A stretch of DNA of 64,000 nt. Origin: UBA1858 sp965262455 (GTDB lineage: Bacteria > Pseudomonadota > Gammaproteobacteria > UBA4575). The number at the start of each line of letters is the position of its first letter. Position 1 is the stretch's first letter. This document shows positions 27,281 to 33,717 of this stretch, piece by piece. The translations under genes were made by a program, and so were the position numbers. The notes under the pieces are model-generated. The model saw only the letters and a program-made list of their open reading frames with translations, was not told the DNA's origin and made no database searches. The stretch spans positions 1,116,001 through 1,180,000 of the forward strand of contig CBDHFH010000008.1 of NCBI GenBank assembly GCA_965262455.1, written 5' to 3'.

Positions 27281-28000
27281 TTATGACTCTTTCGTATGAG
27301 GCTCAGTGTTATCGAAATAACGACTGTCGTGACGAATTACTTTTGGCACAAGTACACGCGGTTCAATCGTGACAGGCTGATAGATAACACGCTTCTTAGA
27401 TGGGTCATAGCGTACCTCTACATGACCAACTAAAGGGAAATCTTTTCTTAATGGATGTCCAACAAAACCATAGTCGGTCAGAATACGACGCATATCAGGA
27501 TGACCACTGAAGACAATGCCAAATAAGTCAAATGCTTCTCGTTCATACCAGTTGGCTGATGACCACAGCGAACACACTGAATTTACCTGTGGCATATGGT
27601 TATCTTCACAAAACACTTTCACACGCAAACGCTGATTATTCTTCACTGAGAGCAAATGATAAACCACAGCAAACCGAGGTTCCTGCATCTCACTATCAAT
27701 CGTATTGTTATCGAATTTAAATCGACCAAATGTATTTTTAGCCACGCCTCGACTAAACCCCGAGCCTGATGCTTGCTCAGTTTTCCATTCAGTTTTGGCA
27801 TATTCCAAATAATCAATACCTGCTAAATCAATTAATTGATCAAAACAAAATTGCGGTTGCTGTTTTAATTCATCAAGCAAATCGACAAGCTGGTTTGGCA
27901 CAACAAGCAAAGTATATTCATTACGCTCAAACTCTAGCTCGCATTTATGCTGCTGAGAAAATTCACGCAATGCAGTGTCGAATGTGTCTGATTGACTCAT
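27281..28000 (-). CDS. nuoC: NADH-quinone oxidoreductase subunit C
   Basis: The 239-residue 30-kDa subunit has the signature EREAFDLFGIVFSGHPDMRR followed by GHPLRKDFPL. It connects the peripheral arm to the quinone-site subunits. It is separate from nuoD, with a 3-base gap. A mid-protein stretch with KTEWKTEQASGSGFSRGVAK is longer than in some relatives but appears to be a loop. Confidence 0.96.
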   Translation of the reverse strand: MSQSDTFDTALREFSQQHKCELEFERNEYTLLVVPNQLVDLLDELKQQPQFCFDQLIDLAGIDYLEYAKTEWKTEQASGSGFSRGVAKNTFGRFKFDNNTIDSEMQEPRFAVVYHLLSVKNNQRLRVKVFCEDNHMPQVNSVCSLWSSANWYEREAFDLFGIVFSGHPDMRRILTDYGFVGHPLRKDFPLVGHVEVRYDPSKKRVIYQPVTIEPRVLVPKVIRHDSRYFDNTEPHTKES

Positions 28001-28017
28001 AAATTTTTCATAATGTA

Positions 28018-28494
28018 TTAGCGCGAGATTGAATTACTGCGACGAATTTTTTCTTGCAGCTGCAAAATTCCATACATCAATGCTTCTGCAGTTGGCGGGC
28101 AACCCGGTACATAAATGTCGACGGGAACAATTCGATCACATCCTCTGACTACCGAGTAAGAGTAGTGATAATAACCCCCGCCATTGGCACATGAGCCCAT
28201 TGATATCACCCATTTTGGCTCGGCCATTTGGTCATAGACTTTGCGTAACGCGGGTGCCATTTTATTCACTAATGTCCCAGCGACTATCATGACATCAGAC
28301 TGCCTTGGACTAGGACGAAATACTACTCCGAATCGATCCAAGTCATAACGTGATGCACCGGCATGCATCATCTCTACTGCACAACATGCCAAGCCAAATG
28401 TCATTGGCCACATTGAACCGGTACGCGCCCAATTAACTAACTCATCCAGCTTGCCTACAGCAAAGCCTTGTTGCATTAACTGTTCAGTTTCCAT
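28018..28494 (-). CDS. nuoB: NADH-quinone oxidoreductase subunit B
   Basis: The 158-residue subunit binds cluster N2, the last in the chain to quinone. It has the tandem cysteines of LACCAVEMMH, then the MGSCANGGG and VPGCPPTAEAL cysteines. The length and motifs are typical. Confidence 0.98.
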   Translation of the reverse strand: METEQLMQQGFAVGKLDELVNWARTGSMWPMTFGLACCAVEMMHAGASRYDLDRFGVVFRPSPRQSDVMIVAGTLVNKMAPALRKVYDQMAEPKWVISMGSCANGGGYYHYSYSVVRGCDRIVPVDIYVPGCPPTAEALMYGILQLQEKIRRSNSISR

Positions 28495-28515
28495 AGCGCT
28501 CCATGCATAAATTAA

Positions 28516-28872
28516 CTAATCCCAATTGAGTGCTCCTTTGCGCCATTCGTAAATAAAGCCAATCACTAGAATACCGAGAAAAACGGACATGGCTAACAAT
28601 CCTGGAATACCAATATCGCGTAATGCAACGGCCCATGGAAACAGAAAGGCAATTTCGAGATCAAAGATTATGAACAAGATAGCGACCAGGTAATAACGAA
28701 CATCAAAGCGCATGCGCGAATCTTCAAACGCTTCAAACCCACACTCGTATGGCGAGTCTTTAGCCGCATCAGGAATACGATTACCGAGAATTAATCCGGC
28801 AATAATTGGCACTACGCCGATTATTAGCGCGATAACTAGAAATATAAGGATCGGAACATAATTCTCAAGCAT
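28516..28872 (-). CDS. nuoA: NADH-quinone oxidoreductase subunit A
   Basis: The 118-residue, three-helix ND3 homologue is the first gene of the operon. It has the loop SPYECGFEAFEDSRMRFDVR, important for conformational coupling, and FLIIFDLEIAFLFPWAV-like helix 2 (here ILFIIFDLEIAFLFPWAV). Its promoter should lie in the AT-rich 28873-29108 gap. Confidence 0.97.
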   Translation of the reverse strand: MLENYVPILIFLVIALIIGVVPIIAGLILGNRIPDAAKDSPYECGFEAFEDSRMRFDVRYYLVAILFIIFDLEIAFLFPWAVALRDIGIPGLLAMSVFLGILVIGFIYEWRKGALNWD

Positions 28873-29108
28873 ATCTTATCTATATATATGATTATTATAT
28901 TATTATTATATTGTTCGATTATGCCGCCCCACTCCCCCAAGTGGAATGCATAGAGGATATTAAGCCCCAGCAGTGTGGAACACAAATTGATGCTATGTAT
29001 AGGACGATAAATCATTCAATAACTGGATGATTTATACACGATTAGGAGGATTTATAGAATTTCAGTAGTTAGCTGAGCTATATGCCACTAACCATACAAT
29101 TTATACAA
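28873..29108. other. AT-rich nuo upstream region with a 9-bp inverted repeat
   Basis: No gene is visible. The part next to nuoA is a very AT-rich run of TATTAT-like repeats. Further out, ATAAATCAT (29007-29015) and ATGATTTAT (29027-29035) form a perfect inverted repeat with an 11-base spacer, and CCACT/AGTGG is a shorter one (28929-28944). These are candidate operator or structured leader elements for nuo. No named binding-site family matches clearly. Confidence 0.4.
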
Positions 29109-29134
29109 CAAAAAAGGCCGCACTCCTGCGGCCC
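29109..29134 (-). terminator. Terminator of the VPLPA-CTERM gene
   Basis: GGCCGCA (29116-29122) pairs with TGCGGCC (29127-29133) around a four-base loop, followed on the minus strand by six T. It lies about 50 bases after the stop codon at 29186 and insulates nuo from the upstream gene. Confidence 0.85.
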
Positions 29135-29185
29135 TCTATTAGAAATTACTCTAAAGGCGATGAAATATGAGGACTAAATACCCTC

Positions 29186-29863
29186 TTAAACTTTGCGTGA
29201 TGCACCTAGTAAAGTGGCTATGCCCGCGCCAAACAACCAAAATGCTGCTGGCAGCGGCACAGGGGTTGCGCTTGAAGTGAAACTTGTTGTCGCTGTGAAA
29301 TCTTCCATATCAGCTGGATTAAGTAACGCCGATCCAGGGTTAACATTCGCAGTGGAAAAACTGAATTGCTCTCCTGTCACACCAGGGAAGCTATCGACCG
29401 CAAAGCCAGTAAATTCCACGTCGTTACCAATGAAGTCATCCGCCGTTAACAGATTGCCAAAAATACTGACAGCAGTATCAAATGTTGCCTGCAAGATGAC
29501 ATCACCCGCATTAAGTGAATTCTCAGCTATATCAGTGACAATCGATAAAACACCACCTTCAAACACGGACTGCACGACACCAAACGCTGTATTCACCTGG
29601 CTGGTAGTATCTAACGCACCGCCAGACTGGTCTGTTAATGTATAACTAGCATCTGTGAAAGTAACACCTAGCATTGGTAACAGTACTTCGATGTCAGAAT
29701 TAGCTGCCGTCAATTGACCGACCCCATCACCGTTGGTACCAATATCAACAAACGAAAATGATTGAGTACCTGGATCCGTGAAGCTGGCGATTGTCGCTGC
29801 CATCGCATTCGAACCAAATACAAGAGAAAGTAACACTACCGATATCCCAACCTTAGATGTCAC
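29186..29863 (-). CDS. Secreted protein with a VPLPA/PEP-CTERM-type sorting tail
   Basis: The 225-residue protein has an N-terminal signal peptide (VVLLSLVFGSNAMAA) and a C-terminal tail VPLPAAFWLFGAG, a hydrophobic helix and a basic end (SRKV), the layout of exosortase-processed PEP-CTERM proteins in their VPLPA variant. I place the start at the GTG 29861-29863, since AGAGGGG precedes it. A TTG six codons upstream is less likely. The middle is low in charge and rich in Ser/Thr/Val/Asn, with no family I recognise. Such proteins are usually sorted to the outer surface in exopolysaccharide producers. No exosortase is present in this window. Confidence 0.8.
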   Translation of the reverse strand: MTSKVGISVVLLSLVFGSNAMAATIASFTDPGTQSFSFVDIGTNGDGVGQLTAANSDIEVLLPMLGVTFTDASYTLTDQSGGALDTTSQVNTAFGVVQSVFEGGVLSIVTDIAENSLNAGDVILQATFDTAVSIFGNLLTADDFIGNDVEFTGFAVDSFPGVTGEQFSFSTANVNPGSALLNPADMEDFTATTSFTSSATPVPLPAAFWLFGAGIATLLGASRKV

Positions 29864-30127
29864 AACTTTTCCCCTCTGCAAATTGAATTTTAAAACTGAT
29901 GCAAATGTTAACTACAATAAGTTAATTATATATGAATAATTGATGACAACAACTAAACTAACTTATATGCATTTATTAATTTATTTTTACTATTGTTTGT
30001 CATAAGCGATTGATTCTATATAATACGTCAACTATTCACATTTATAACAAATCATAACAATTGAATTATTGACTTGTATTATCTGCAAAAAGTGGGGATC
30101 GTATTCTAACTGAATATTTAATTTTTA

Positions 30128-30325
30128 TTGGATGCTTTGAGAAAGGTAAGTGAACATAATGCACCATATGATGTAAAAGATATCACTCGAATGCCTTCAG
30201 CATTCCAAATTTGCGAGGAATAGCTCGTTGCAGTTGTGTTAATGCTTAAAGAAAAAACTCTGAACCAATTTTTCGATGTTTTAGTCGAGCGGGAAAACAA
30301 ACCCCAAGACATTATCTTCAGGTAA
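30128..30325 (+). pseudogene. Possible decayed coding remnant
   Basis: One plus-strand frame reads plausibly protein-like on both sides of an in-frame TAG (30221-30223): KVSEHNAPYDVKDITRMPS before it and LKEKTLNQFFDVLVERENK after it. It is bounded by TAA at 30119 and 30323. No start codon with a ribosome site is seen and no family is recognised. It is the only gene-like content of the AT-rich 29864-30363 gap, directly before the first hairpin repeat. Confidence 0.25.
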
Positions 30326-30363
30326 TCTACCTAGTAATCCCTGTATATAAAATCCAACATGAA

Positions 30364-30387
30364 TGCTTTCGGCGCAAAAGCTGTCAT
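30364..30387 (+). repeat. Accessory-region hairpin repeat, copy 1
   Basis: TGCTTTCGGCGCAAAAGCTG and following TCAT. The TGCTTT and AAAAGC arms can pair around CGGCGC. It starts the repeat-delimited array and is followed by the first copy of the duplicated small membrane protein gene. Confidence 0.75.
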
Positions 30388-30463
30388 AAAATGGTGGAAC
30401 GGTCTTTATAATGAAAGATTTTCAATATATCCTGCTATTGTCGTAAAGATAGATTTACTCATC

Positions 30464-30703
30464 ATGAAAAACGATGAAAATAATGCACCAACTACAGATA
30501 CTTCATTGAAATCATTTTTCATTGAGTTTCTACAAAATACACTAAAAGACTTATTACTCATGGCTATAGTCTTTGCTGTAGCTACTGGTATTAGCGCTGT
30601 AGTTTGTCTTTATTATGGTGCGCCCCTATGGTTATCCCTCATTGGCGGCTTCCTCTCGATTGGAGTAATATTTTTTGTTAAGTCTAATAGCTTATTCGAT
30701 TAA
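30464..30703 (+). CDS. Small membrane protein, copy A of a duplicated pair
   Basis: The 79-residue protein has a charged, Asn/Thr-rich N-terminus, an amphipathic stretch SLKSFFIEFLQNTLKDLL, and two probable membrane helices (LLMAIVFAVATGISAVVCLY and PLWLSLIGGFLSIGVIFF). It is about 85% identical by eye to the protein at 32275-32517. The frame is open upstream to 30359, but the leader is poorly conserved at the protein level between the two copies while the MKNDENN start is conserved, so I start there. No Shine-Dalgarno is evident. The function is unknown. It lies between repeat copies 1 and 2. Confidence 0.6.
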   Translation: MKNDENNAPTTDTSLKSFFIEFLQNTLKDLLLMAIVFAVATGISAVVCLYYGAPLWLSLIGGFLSIGVIFFVKSNSLFD

Positions 30704-30719
30704 TCTATTTTCTTTACGG

Positions 30720-30744
30720 CGGTTTTCGGCGCAAAAGTTGCCAT
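30720..30744 (+). repeat. Accessory-region hairpin repeat, copy 2
   Basis: CGGTTTTCGGCGCAAAAGTT and following GCCAT, 16 bases after the stop of the small membrane protein gene. It is slightly degenerate relative to the consensus, with weaker arm pairing. Confidence 0.7.
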
Positions 30745-30754
30745 GTAGTTTATA

Positions 30755-31123
30755 TCATTCGTAAGGCGAGCAGATATCTATTAAACAGCCATTGGGGTCC
30801 TGTGCCAGAAAGCGGCGTTGACCATAAAATTCGTCACGAGGTTCTTGAAGTACATGAACACCCATTTCAAGTGCCTTTTGGTAAATGACATCAACATCCG
30901 AAACTACAAACGTTACATACATTCCATTTGGTTTATGTTGATACTCGCTTGGGATTAACTCGTGATCTCTCTTAATGATTCCGAACTCAATTTCTGAATC
31001 TTCAGGCGAATTTAATTGTACATACCAATCACCATCATATTTCACATTTAAACCAAGAAGCTTGACGTAGAACTCTTTACTTTGCTGCAAATTATCCGAA
31101 CATATATTTGTAAGTATTTTCAT
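30755..31123 (-). CDS. VOC-family (glyoxalase-like) protein
   Basis: The 122 residues show the vicinal-oxygen-chelate fold: a first beta-alpha-beta unit (LTNICSDNLQQSKEFYVKLL), the central EFGIIKRDHELIPS region, and the late FLAQDPNGCLIDICSP segment where a Glu metal ligand often sits (here Asp/Ile context). The family includes glyoxalase I, fosfomycin/bleomycin resistance proteins and dioxygenases. No specific substrate can be assigned. It occupies one repeat-delimited module alone (copies 2-3) and is transcribed against the repeat orientation. Confidence 0.82.
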   Translation of the reverse strand: MKILTNICSDNLQQSKEFYVKLLGLNVKYDGDWYVQLNSPEDSEIEFGIIKRDHELIPSEYQHKPNGMYVTFVVSDVDVIYQKALEMGVHVLQEPRDEFYGQRRFLAQDPNGCLIDICSPYE

Positions 31124-31153
31124 ATAATTTTATTTAGTTTCATACCTCTGGAT

Positions 31154-31180
31154 GTCTGCAATAGGCGCAAAAGCGGTCAT
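31154..31180 (+). repeat. Accessory-region hairpin repeat, copy 3
   Basis: GTCTGCAATAGGCGCAAAAG and following CGGTCAT, 30 bases upstream of the VOC gene start. GTCTGC and GCGGTC are the pairing arms (with G-T). Confidence 0.7.
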
Positions 31181-31208
31181 TTGAATGGCTATATCTTTGT
31201 GCATGAAC

Positions 31209-31490
31209 CTAATAATAAACTCCGATAAATAACAATAGGAATAAATTACATATAAATATTAGAGTCCGAATTATTTGTGTCTGTCTATTGTCAGGGGCAT
31301 ATTTATATGGACCGCCTGTAAAGTTGATAGTTTGTTTCATTATATAGTTATAAATGATATCTACGCATACATAACTGACGATTCCGCTAAAGAATAAATA
31401 TACTAGTGTTATTTCGTGCTTAATTAATATAATTCCAAATACCAATATAGTAATGATGAGTTTATTTATTTTATGATTATTAAACTTCAT
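31209..31490 (-). CDS. Small membrane protein of unknown function
   Basis: The 93 residues contain two or three hydrophobic segments (KLIITILVFGIILIKH, LVYLFFSGIVSYVCVDIIY and TLIFICNLFLLLFIGVYY), with a polar loop containing GGPYKYAPDNRQTQ between them. The gene is strongly AT-rich compared with the backbone. I recognise no family. It shares a repeat-delimited module with the next gene on the same strand. Confidence 0.55.
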   Translation of the reverse strand: MKFNNHKINKLIITILVFGIILIKHEITLVYLFFSGIVSYVCVDIIYNYIMKQTINFTGGPYKYAPDNRQTQIIRTLIFICNLFLLLFIGVYY

Positions 31491-31549
31491 TTCTGATGTT
31501 AATTAATGACAATAGTTAGCCAAATAGCAGTCATTAAGTTACATTAATT

Positions 31550-31771
31550 TCAAGCATTACTTTTCATTTTCATACACTTCGCTTGAGATATTAATCCTCT
31601 ATTTAAATCATTCTCAATTATTTTAATATCCTTTCTAAATTCAACTGAATTTTTTTCCACCATTACTCGCTGTAATTCAAAAGCAGAATCAATCTTTCTT
31701 GTTTCATAGATTAATAGAAACGCTAAGCCAGCCAATATCAAAACTGCAATGATTATATGTTCACTATACAA
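31550..31771 (-). CDS. Small single-helix membrane protein
   Basis: The 73 residues begin with a membrane helix (IIIAVLILAGLAFLLIYE) followed by a charged, helical cytoplasmic tail ending in CMKMKSNA, a layout seen in many short accessory membrane proteins. There is no recognisable domain. It lies 59 bases upstream of the preceding gene on the same strand, so the two may be co-transcribed. Confidence 0.5.
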   Translation of the reverse strand: MYSEHIIIAVLILAGLAFLLIYETRKIDSAFELQRVMVEKNSVEFRKDIKIIENDLNRGLISQAKCMKMKSNA

Positions 31772-31794
31772 AACTTACCCCTCTCTAATAGAAT

Positions 31795-31820
31795 TAGCTA
31801 TCGGCTCAAAAGTGAACTTA
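31795..31820 (+). repeat. Degenerate hairpin repeat, copy 4
   Basis: TAGCTATCGGCTCAAAAGTG and following AACTTA. The CGG(C)TCAAAAG core is kept but the pairing arms are mostly lost. It lies 24 bases upstream of a minus-strand gene, the same position as other copies. Confidence 0.45.
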
Positions 31821-31880
31821 ACAACTTTCATCAAAGTCTCATTAATATATAAACGAATTGATAGCCGAACATCGCTTAAA

Positions 31881-32129
31881 TCAAAACACATACTCAGTTA
31901 TGACAAAAGGCAGTATTAGTCCAAGCATTAGCCCCCAAAACAAAGCGAATATCATTGGCTTTTCAGATTTTTGTTTTGTCGGCCAAAAGGAATTAGTTAA
32001 AGATGCAATAATGATCATCAACAATGTGAGTAAGGCTAGTAGGTAGCCACCAAAAGCAGAGACATGTTGAACATAATATGCTGTAACTGCCACTAACAAG
32101 GCTAGTATCAAAGAATTATTATTAGGCAT
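31881..32129 (-). CDS. Small membrane protein of unknown function
   Basis: The 82 residues have three hydrophobic segments (SLILALLVAVTAYYVQHVSA, YLLALLTLLMIIIASL and MIFALFWGLMLGLILPFVI) with a short basic loop (PTKQKSEKP). No family is recognised. It forms a single-gene module between repeat copy 4 and the degenerate copy 5. Confidence 0.5.
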   Translation of the reverse strand: MPNNNSLILALLVAVTAYYVQHVSAFGGYLLALLTLLMIIIASLTNSFWPTKQKSEKPMIFALFWGLMLGLILPFVITEYVF

Positions 32130-32171
32130 TTGCAGCTATTGGTTTGTAAACATAGCTAAGAGTTTACTACT

Positions 32172-32197
32172 TACTGTTTCCAGGCTGAAAGTGGTAA
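32172..32197 (+). repeat. Degenerate hairpin repeat, copy 5
   Basis: ACTGTTTCCAGGCTGAAAGT and following GGTAAT. The arms ACTGTTTC/GAAAGTGG are recognisable but degenerate. Its downstream flank (TGGTGGAACGGTCTTTATAA) is identical to that of copy 1, so it was duplicated together with the small membrane gene. Confidence 0.55.
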
Positions 32198-32274
32198 TTA
32201 ATTGGTGGAACGGTCTTTATAACCAACTATCTTTATTTTATCCTGTTTTTCGAAAATATTTAATAGTAACTGCC

Positions 32275-32517
32275 ATGAAAAATGATGAGAATAATACATC
32301 AACTACGGATACTTCACTGAAATCATTTTTCATTGAGCTTCTACAAAATATACTAAAAGACTTACTACTCATGGCAATAGTCTTCAGTGTAGCTACGGGC
32401 ATTAGTGCAATAGTTTGTCTTTATTATGGCGCACCCATATGGCTATCCCTCATCGGCGGTTTTCTATCGATTGGCGTAATATTTTTTATTAAGATGCACA
32501 GTATAATATTTGATTAG
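32275..32517 (+). CDS. Small membrane protein, copy B of the duplicated pair
   Basis: The 80 residues parallel the protein at 30464-30703 (KNDENN, TTDTSLKSFFIE, LLMAIVF, TGISA, LSLIGGFLSIGVIFF), with conservative substitutions such as Phe/Leu and Val/Ile. The retained reading frame and conservative changes suggest both copies are or were under selection. The start is chosen as for copy A. It ends 14 bases before repeat copy 6. Confidence 0.6.
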   Translation: MKNDENNTSTTDTSLKSFFIELLQNILKDLLLMAIVFSVATGISAIVCLYYGAPIWLSLIGGFLSIGVIFFIKMHSIIFD

Positions 32518-32530
32518 GCTAAATTTAAAG

Positions 32531-32558
32531 CGACTTCTATCGGCGCAAAAGCAGTCAT
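32531..32558 (+). repeat. Accessory-region hairpin repeat, copy 6
   Basis: CGACTTCTATCGGCGCAAAA and following GCAGTCAT, 14 bases after the stop of the copy B membrane gene. It keeps the CGGCGCAAAAGC core exactly. Confidence 0.7.
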
Positions 32559-32637
32559 AGTTACTAAGTGACAATTTTTGGATTTCTTGTAAGAATTGTA
32601 GACTACACCGATAATCAATCTGCCATCATTGCTAATT

Positions 32638-32667
32638 AAGGCAAGTGATTTCAAAGTCACCTGCCTT
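32638..32667. terminator. Bidirectional terminator-like hairpin
   Basis: AAGGCAaGTGA pairs with TCACcTGCCTT around an eight-base loop. On the plus strand a run of six T follows ten bases later. It lies between the convergent copy B membrane gene and the glutaredoxin gene. Confidence 0.6.
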
Positions 32668-32692
32668 ATCTAGTTTTTTACAGACACGCATA

Positions 32693-32917
32693 TCACGTAT
32701 ACATCTTTGCTAGGTCCGTATAACCACCAATTGACTGACCATTGATAAAAATCTGCGGTACTGACCGTTTAGTAGAGCGGTTAATCATTTTCTGCAACGC
32801 ATCAGTGTCATGAGTCACATCAATTGTGGTAAATGTCTCGCCTTTTGCTTGTAATAAAGCTTTGGCACGATCGCAATATGGGCAATTATCTTTTGTGTAT
32901 ACTTCAATGTTCTTCAT
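32693..32917 (-). CDS. Glutaredoxin, short at the C-terminus
   Basis: The 74-residue GrxC-type protein has the dithiol active site CPYC (12-15), the TVP-like loop RSVPQIFINGQ with the cis-Pro, and GGYTDL for glutathione binding. E. coli Grx3 is 83 residues; here a TGA ends the protein about nine residues early, removing most of the last helix. The fold may still be viable. It is the last gene of a three-gene minus-strand group under the divergent TetR control region. Confidence 0.88.
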   Translation of the reverse strand: MKNIEVYTKDNCPYCDRAKALLQAKGETFTTIDVTHDTDALQKMINRSTKRSVPQIFINGQSIGGYTDLAKMYT

Positions 32918-32938
32918 ACTACATCTCCTTTTTAAAAA

Positions 32939-33187
32939 TTAAGCCCAAAGGCAGCGATAAACACCATATGTTTTCTTTTGGGAGTTTTCCTCGTCTAGTT
33001 TATTCACAGAGATTCCATACTCCGGTATTTTACAAATCACTACCTCTTGAACATCTTGCTCGTAATAATTTTGCTGGTCCTCATTTCTTGGCCCACCCTT
33101 AAATGAGTCTAGTGTAGAGTTATCAGGCGCACTATGAGCACTCAAAGGTAACAATAAAATCACCGATATTAAAACTAATGCTTTCAT
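32939..33187 (-). CDS. Small secreted protein of unknown function
   Basis: The 82-residue protein starts at the ATG 33185-33187, which has GGAG at good spacing. A longer frame to 33226 is not needed. MKALVLISVILLLPLSAHSA is a clear signal peptide, and the mature part is polar with two Cys (EVVICKIPEYG and YRCLWA) that could form a disulfide. No family is recognised. It lies between the glutaredoxin gene and another secreted-protein gene, suggesting an envelope redox theme by context only. Confidence 0.65.
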   Translation of the reverse strand: MKALVLISVILLLPLSAHSAPDNSTLDSFKGGPRNEDQQNYYEQDVQEVVICKIPEYGISVNKLDEENSQKKTYGVYRCLWA

Positions 33188-33265
33188 CTTGTTTACTCCA
33201 TTGGACTTACTATTTTTAATGAACATCCTTGTTCACATGTCTTCCTTGAGTATCCACTTTAATAA

Positions 33266-33511
33266 TTAAGACTGACCATCAAAGTCTTGTCTCAATGCAT
33301 CTGTATCAACAAATTCTCGAGTCTCAGCTATGTAATTCTCAAAAGCAGCAAGTGGACCCTGAACATTAATTTCAGGTGCAACAGAATTAGTTTGTACCCA
33401 ATTTTCAGAATTCATACTCTGATCTACATTATCTATGCTTAGACCACCATTAGCTGATGCAGCAGTAGCAGCGAAAAATAATGCGATTGGTAATGCGTGT
33501 TTAATTGTCAT
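33266..33511 (-). CDS. Small secreted protein of unknown function
   Basis: The 81 residues start with a signal peptide (HALPIALFFAATAASANG) and continue as a short acidic, Asn/Gln-rich chain without Cys (DNVDQSMNSENWVQTN, ETREFVDTDALRQDF). AGGAG precedes the ATG. It is the gene nearest to the TetR operators and probably the first of the regulated minus-strand set. Confidence 0.65.
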   Translation of the reverse strand: MTIKHALPIALFFAATAASANGGLSIDNVDQSMNSENWVQTNSVAPEINVQGPLAAFENYIAETREFVDTDALRQDFDGQS

Positions 33512-33535
33512 GATAAATCTCCTAAAAATTATAAA

Positions 33536-33555
33536 TTAAGTTAAGTTAAGTTAAG
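33536..33555. repeat. Tandem TTAAG repeat
   Basis: Four exact copies of TTAAG, followed by TTTTA, in the leader between the minus-strand gene and the first operator. It is a short low-complexity run that could vary in copy number. Confidence 0.7.
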
Positions 33556-33564
33556 TTTTAAATA

Positions 33565-33580
33565 TTGACCTCCCGGTCAA
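33565..33580. promoter_or_regulatory. Candidate TetR operator 1
   Basis: TTGACCTCCCGGTCAA: perfect arms TTGACC/GGTCAA around four bases. It is the closest copy to the minus-strand genes, about 55 bases before the first start codon. Confidence 0.65.
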
Positions 33581-33604
33581 CAATGAGGCGTACTTTAGTA
33601 GTTA

Positions 33605-33620
33605 TTGACCGAATGGTCAA
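33605..33620. promoter_or_regulatory. Candidate TetR operator 2, overlapping two -35 boxes
   Basis: TTGACCGAATGGTCAA: the same perfect arms. Read rightwards, TTGACC is 17 bases before CATGAT. Read leftwards, TTGACC is 17 bases before TAAAGT. Both -10 boxes match TATAAT at four of six. Repressor bound here would block both directions. Confidence 0.65.
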
Positions 33621-33662
33621 TATCATTCATGATTTAAAATTCTTATCGTTATGATCGATTTG

Positions 33663-33678
33663 TTGACTGAACGGTCAC
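33663..33678. promoter_or_regulatory. Candidate TetR operator 3
   Basis: TTGACTGAACGGTCAC: arms with two mismatches to the perfect site, 40 bases before the tetR start codon. It is probably a weaker autoregulatory site. Confidence 0.6.
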
Positions 33679-33717
33679 TATTGATGTAAAGTCATAAACA
33701 GTAAAAAGGAGCAAGAA

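Noticed and set aside
30359..30463. N-terminal extension of the small membrane protein (start at 30359, and at 32191 for copy B)
   Set aside because: The frame is open in both copies, but outside the identical WWNGLYN stretch the extension is poorly conserved, while the protein from MKNDENN onward is well conserved. No ribosome site favours the longer start.
33536..33555. CRISPR or satellite-like repeat
   Set aside because: Four five-base TTAAG units without spacers are a simple low-complexity run. No CRISPR array or cas gene is seen anywhere in the window.
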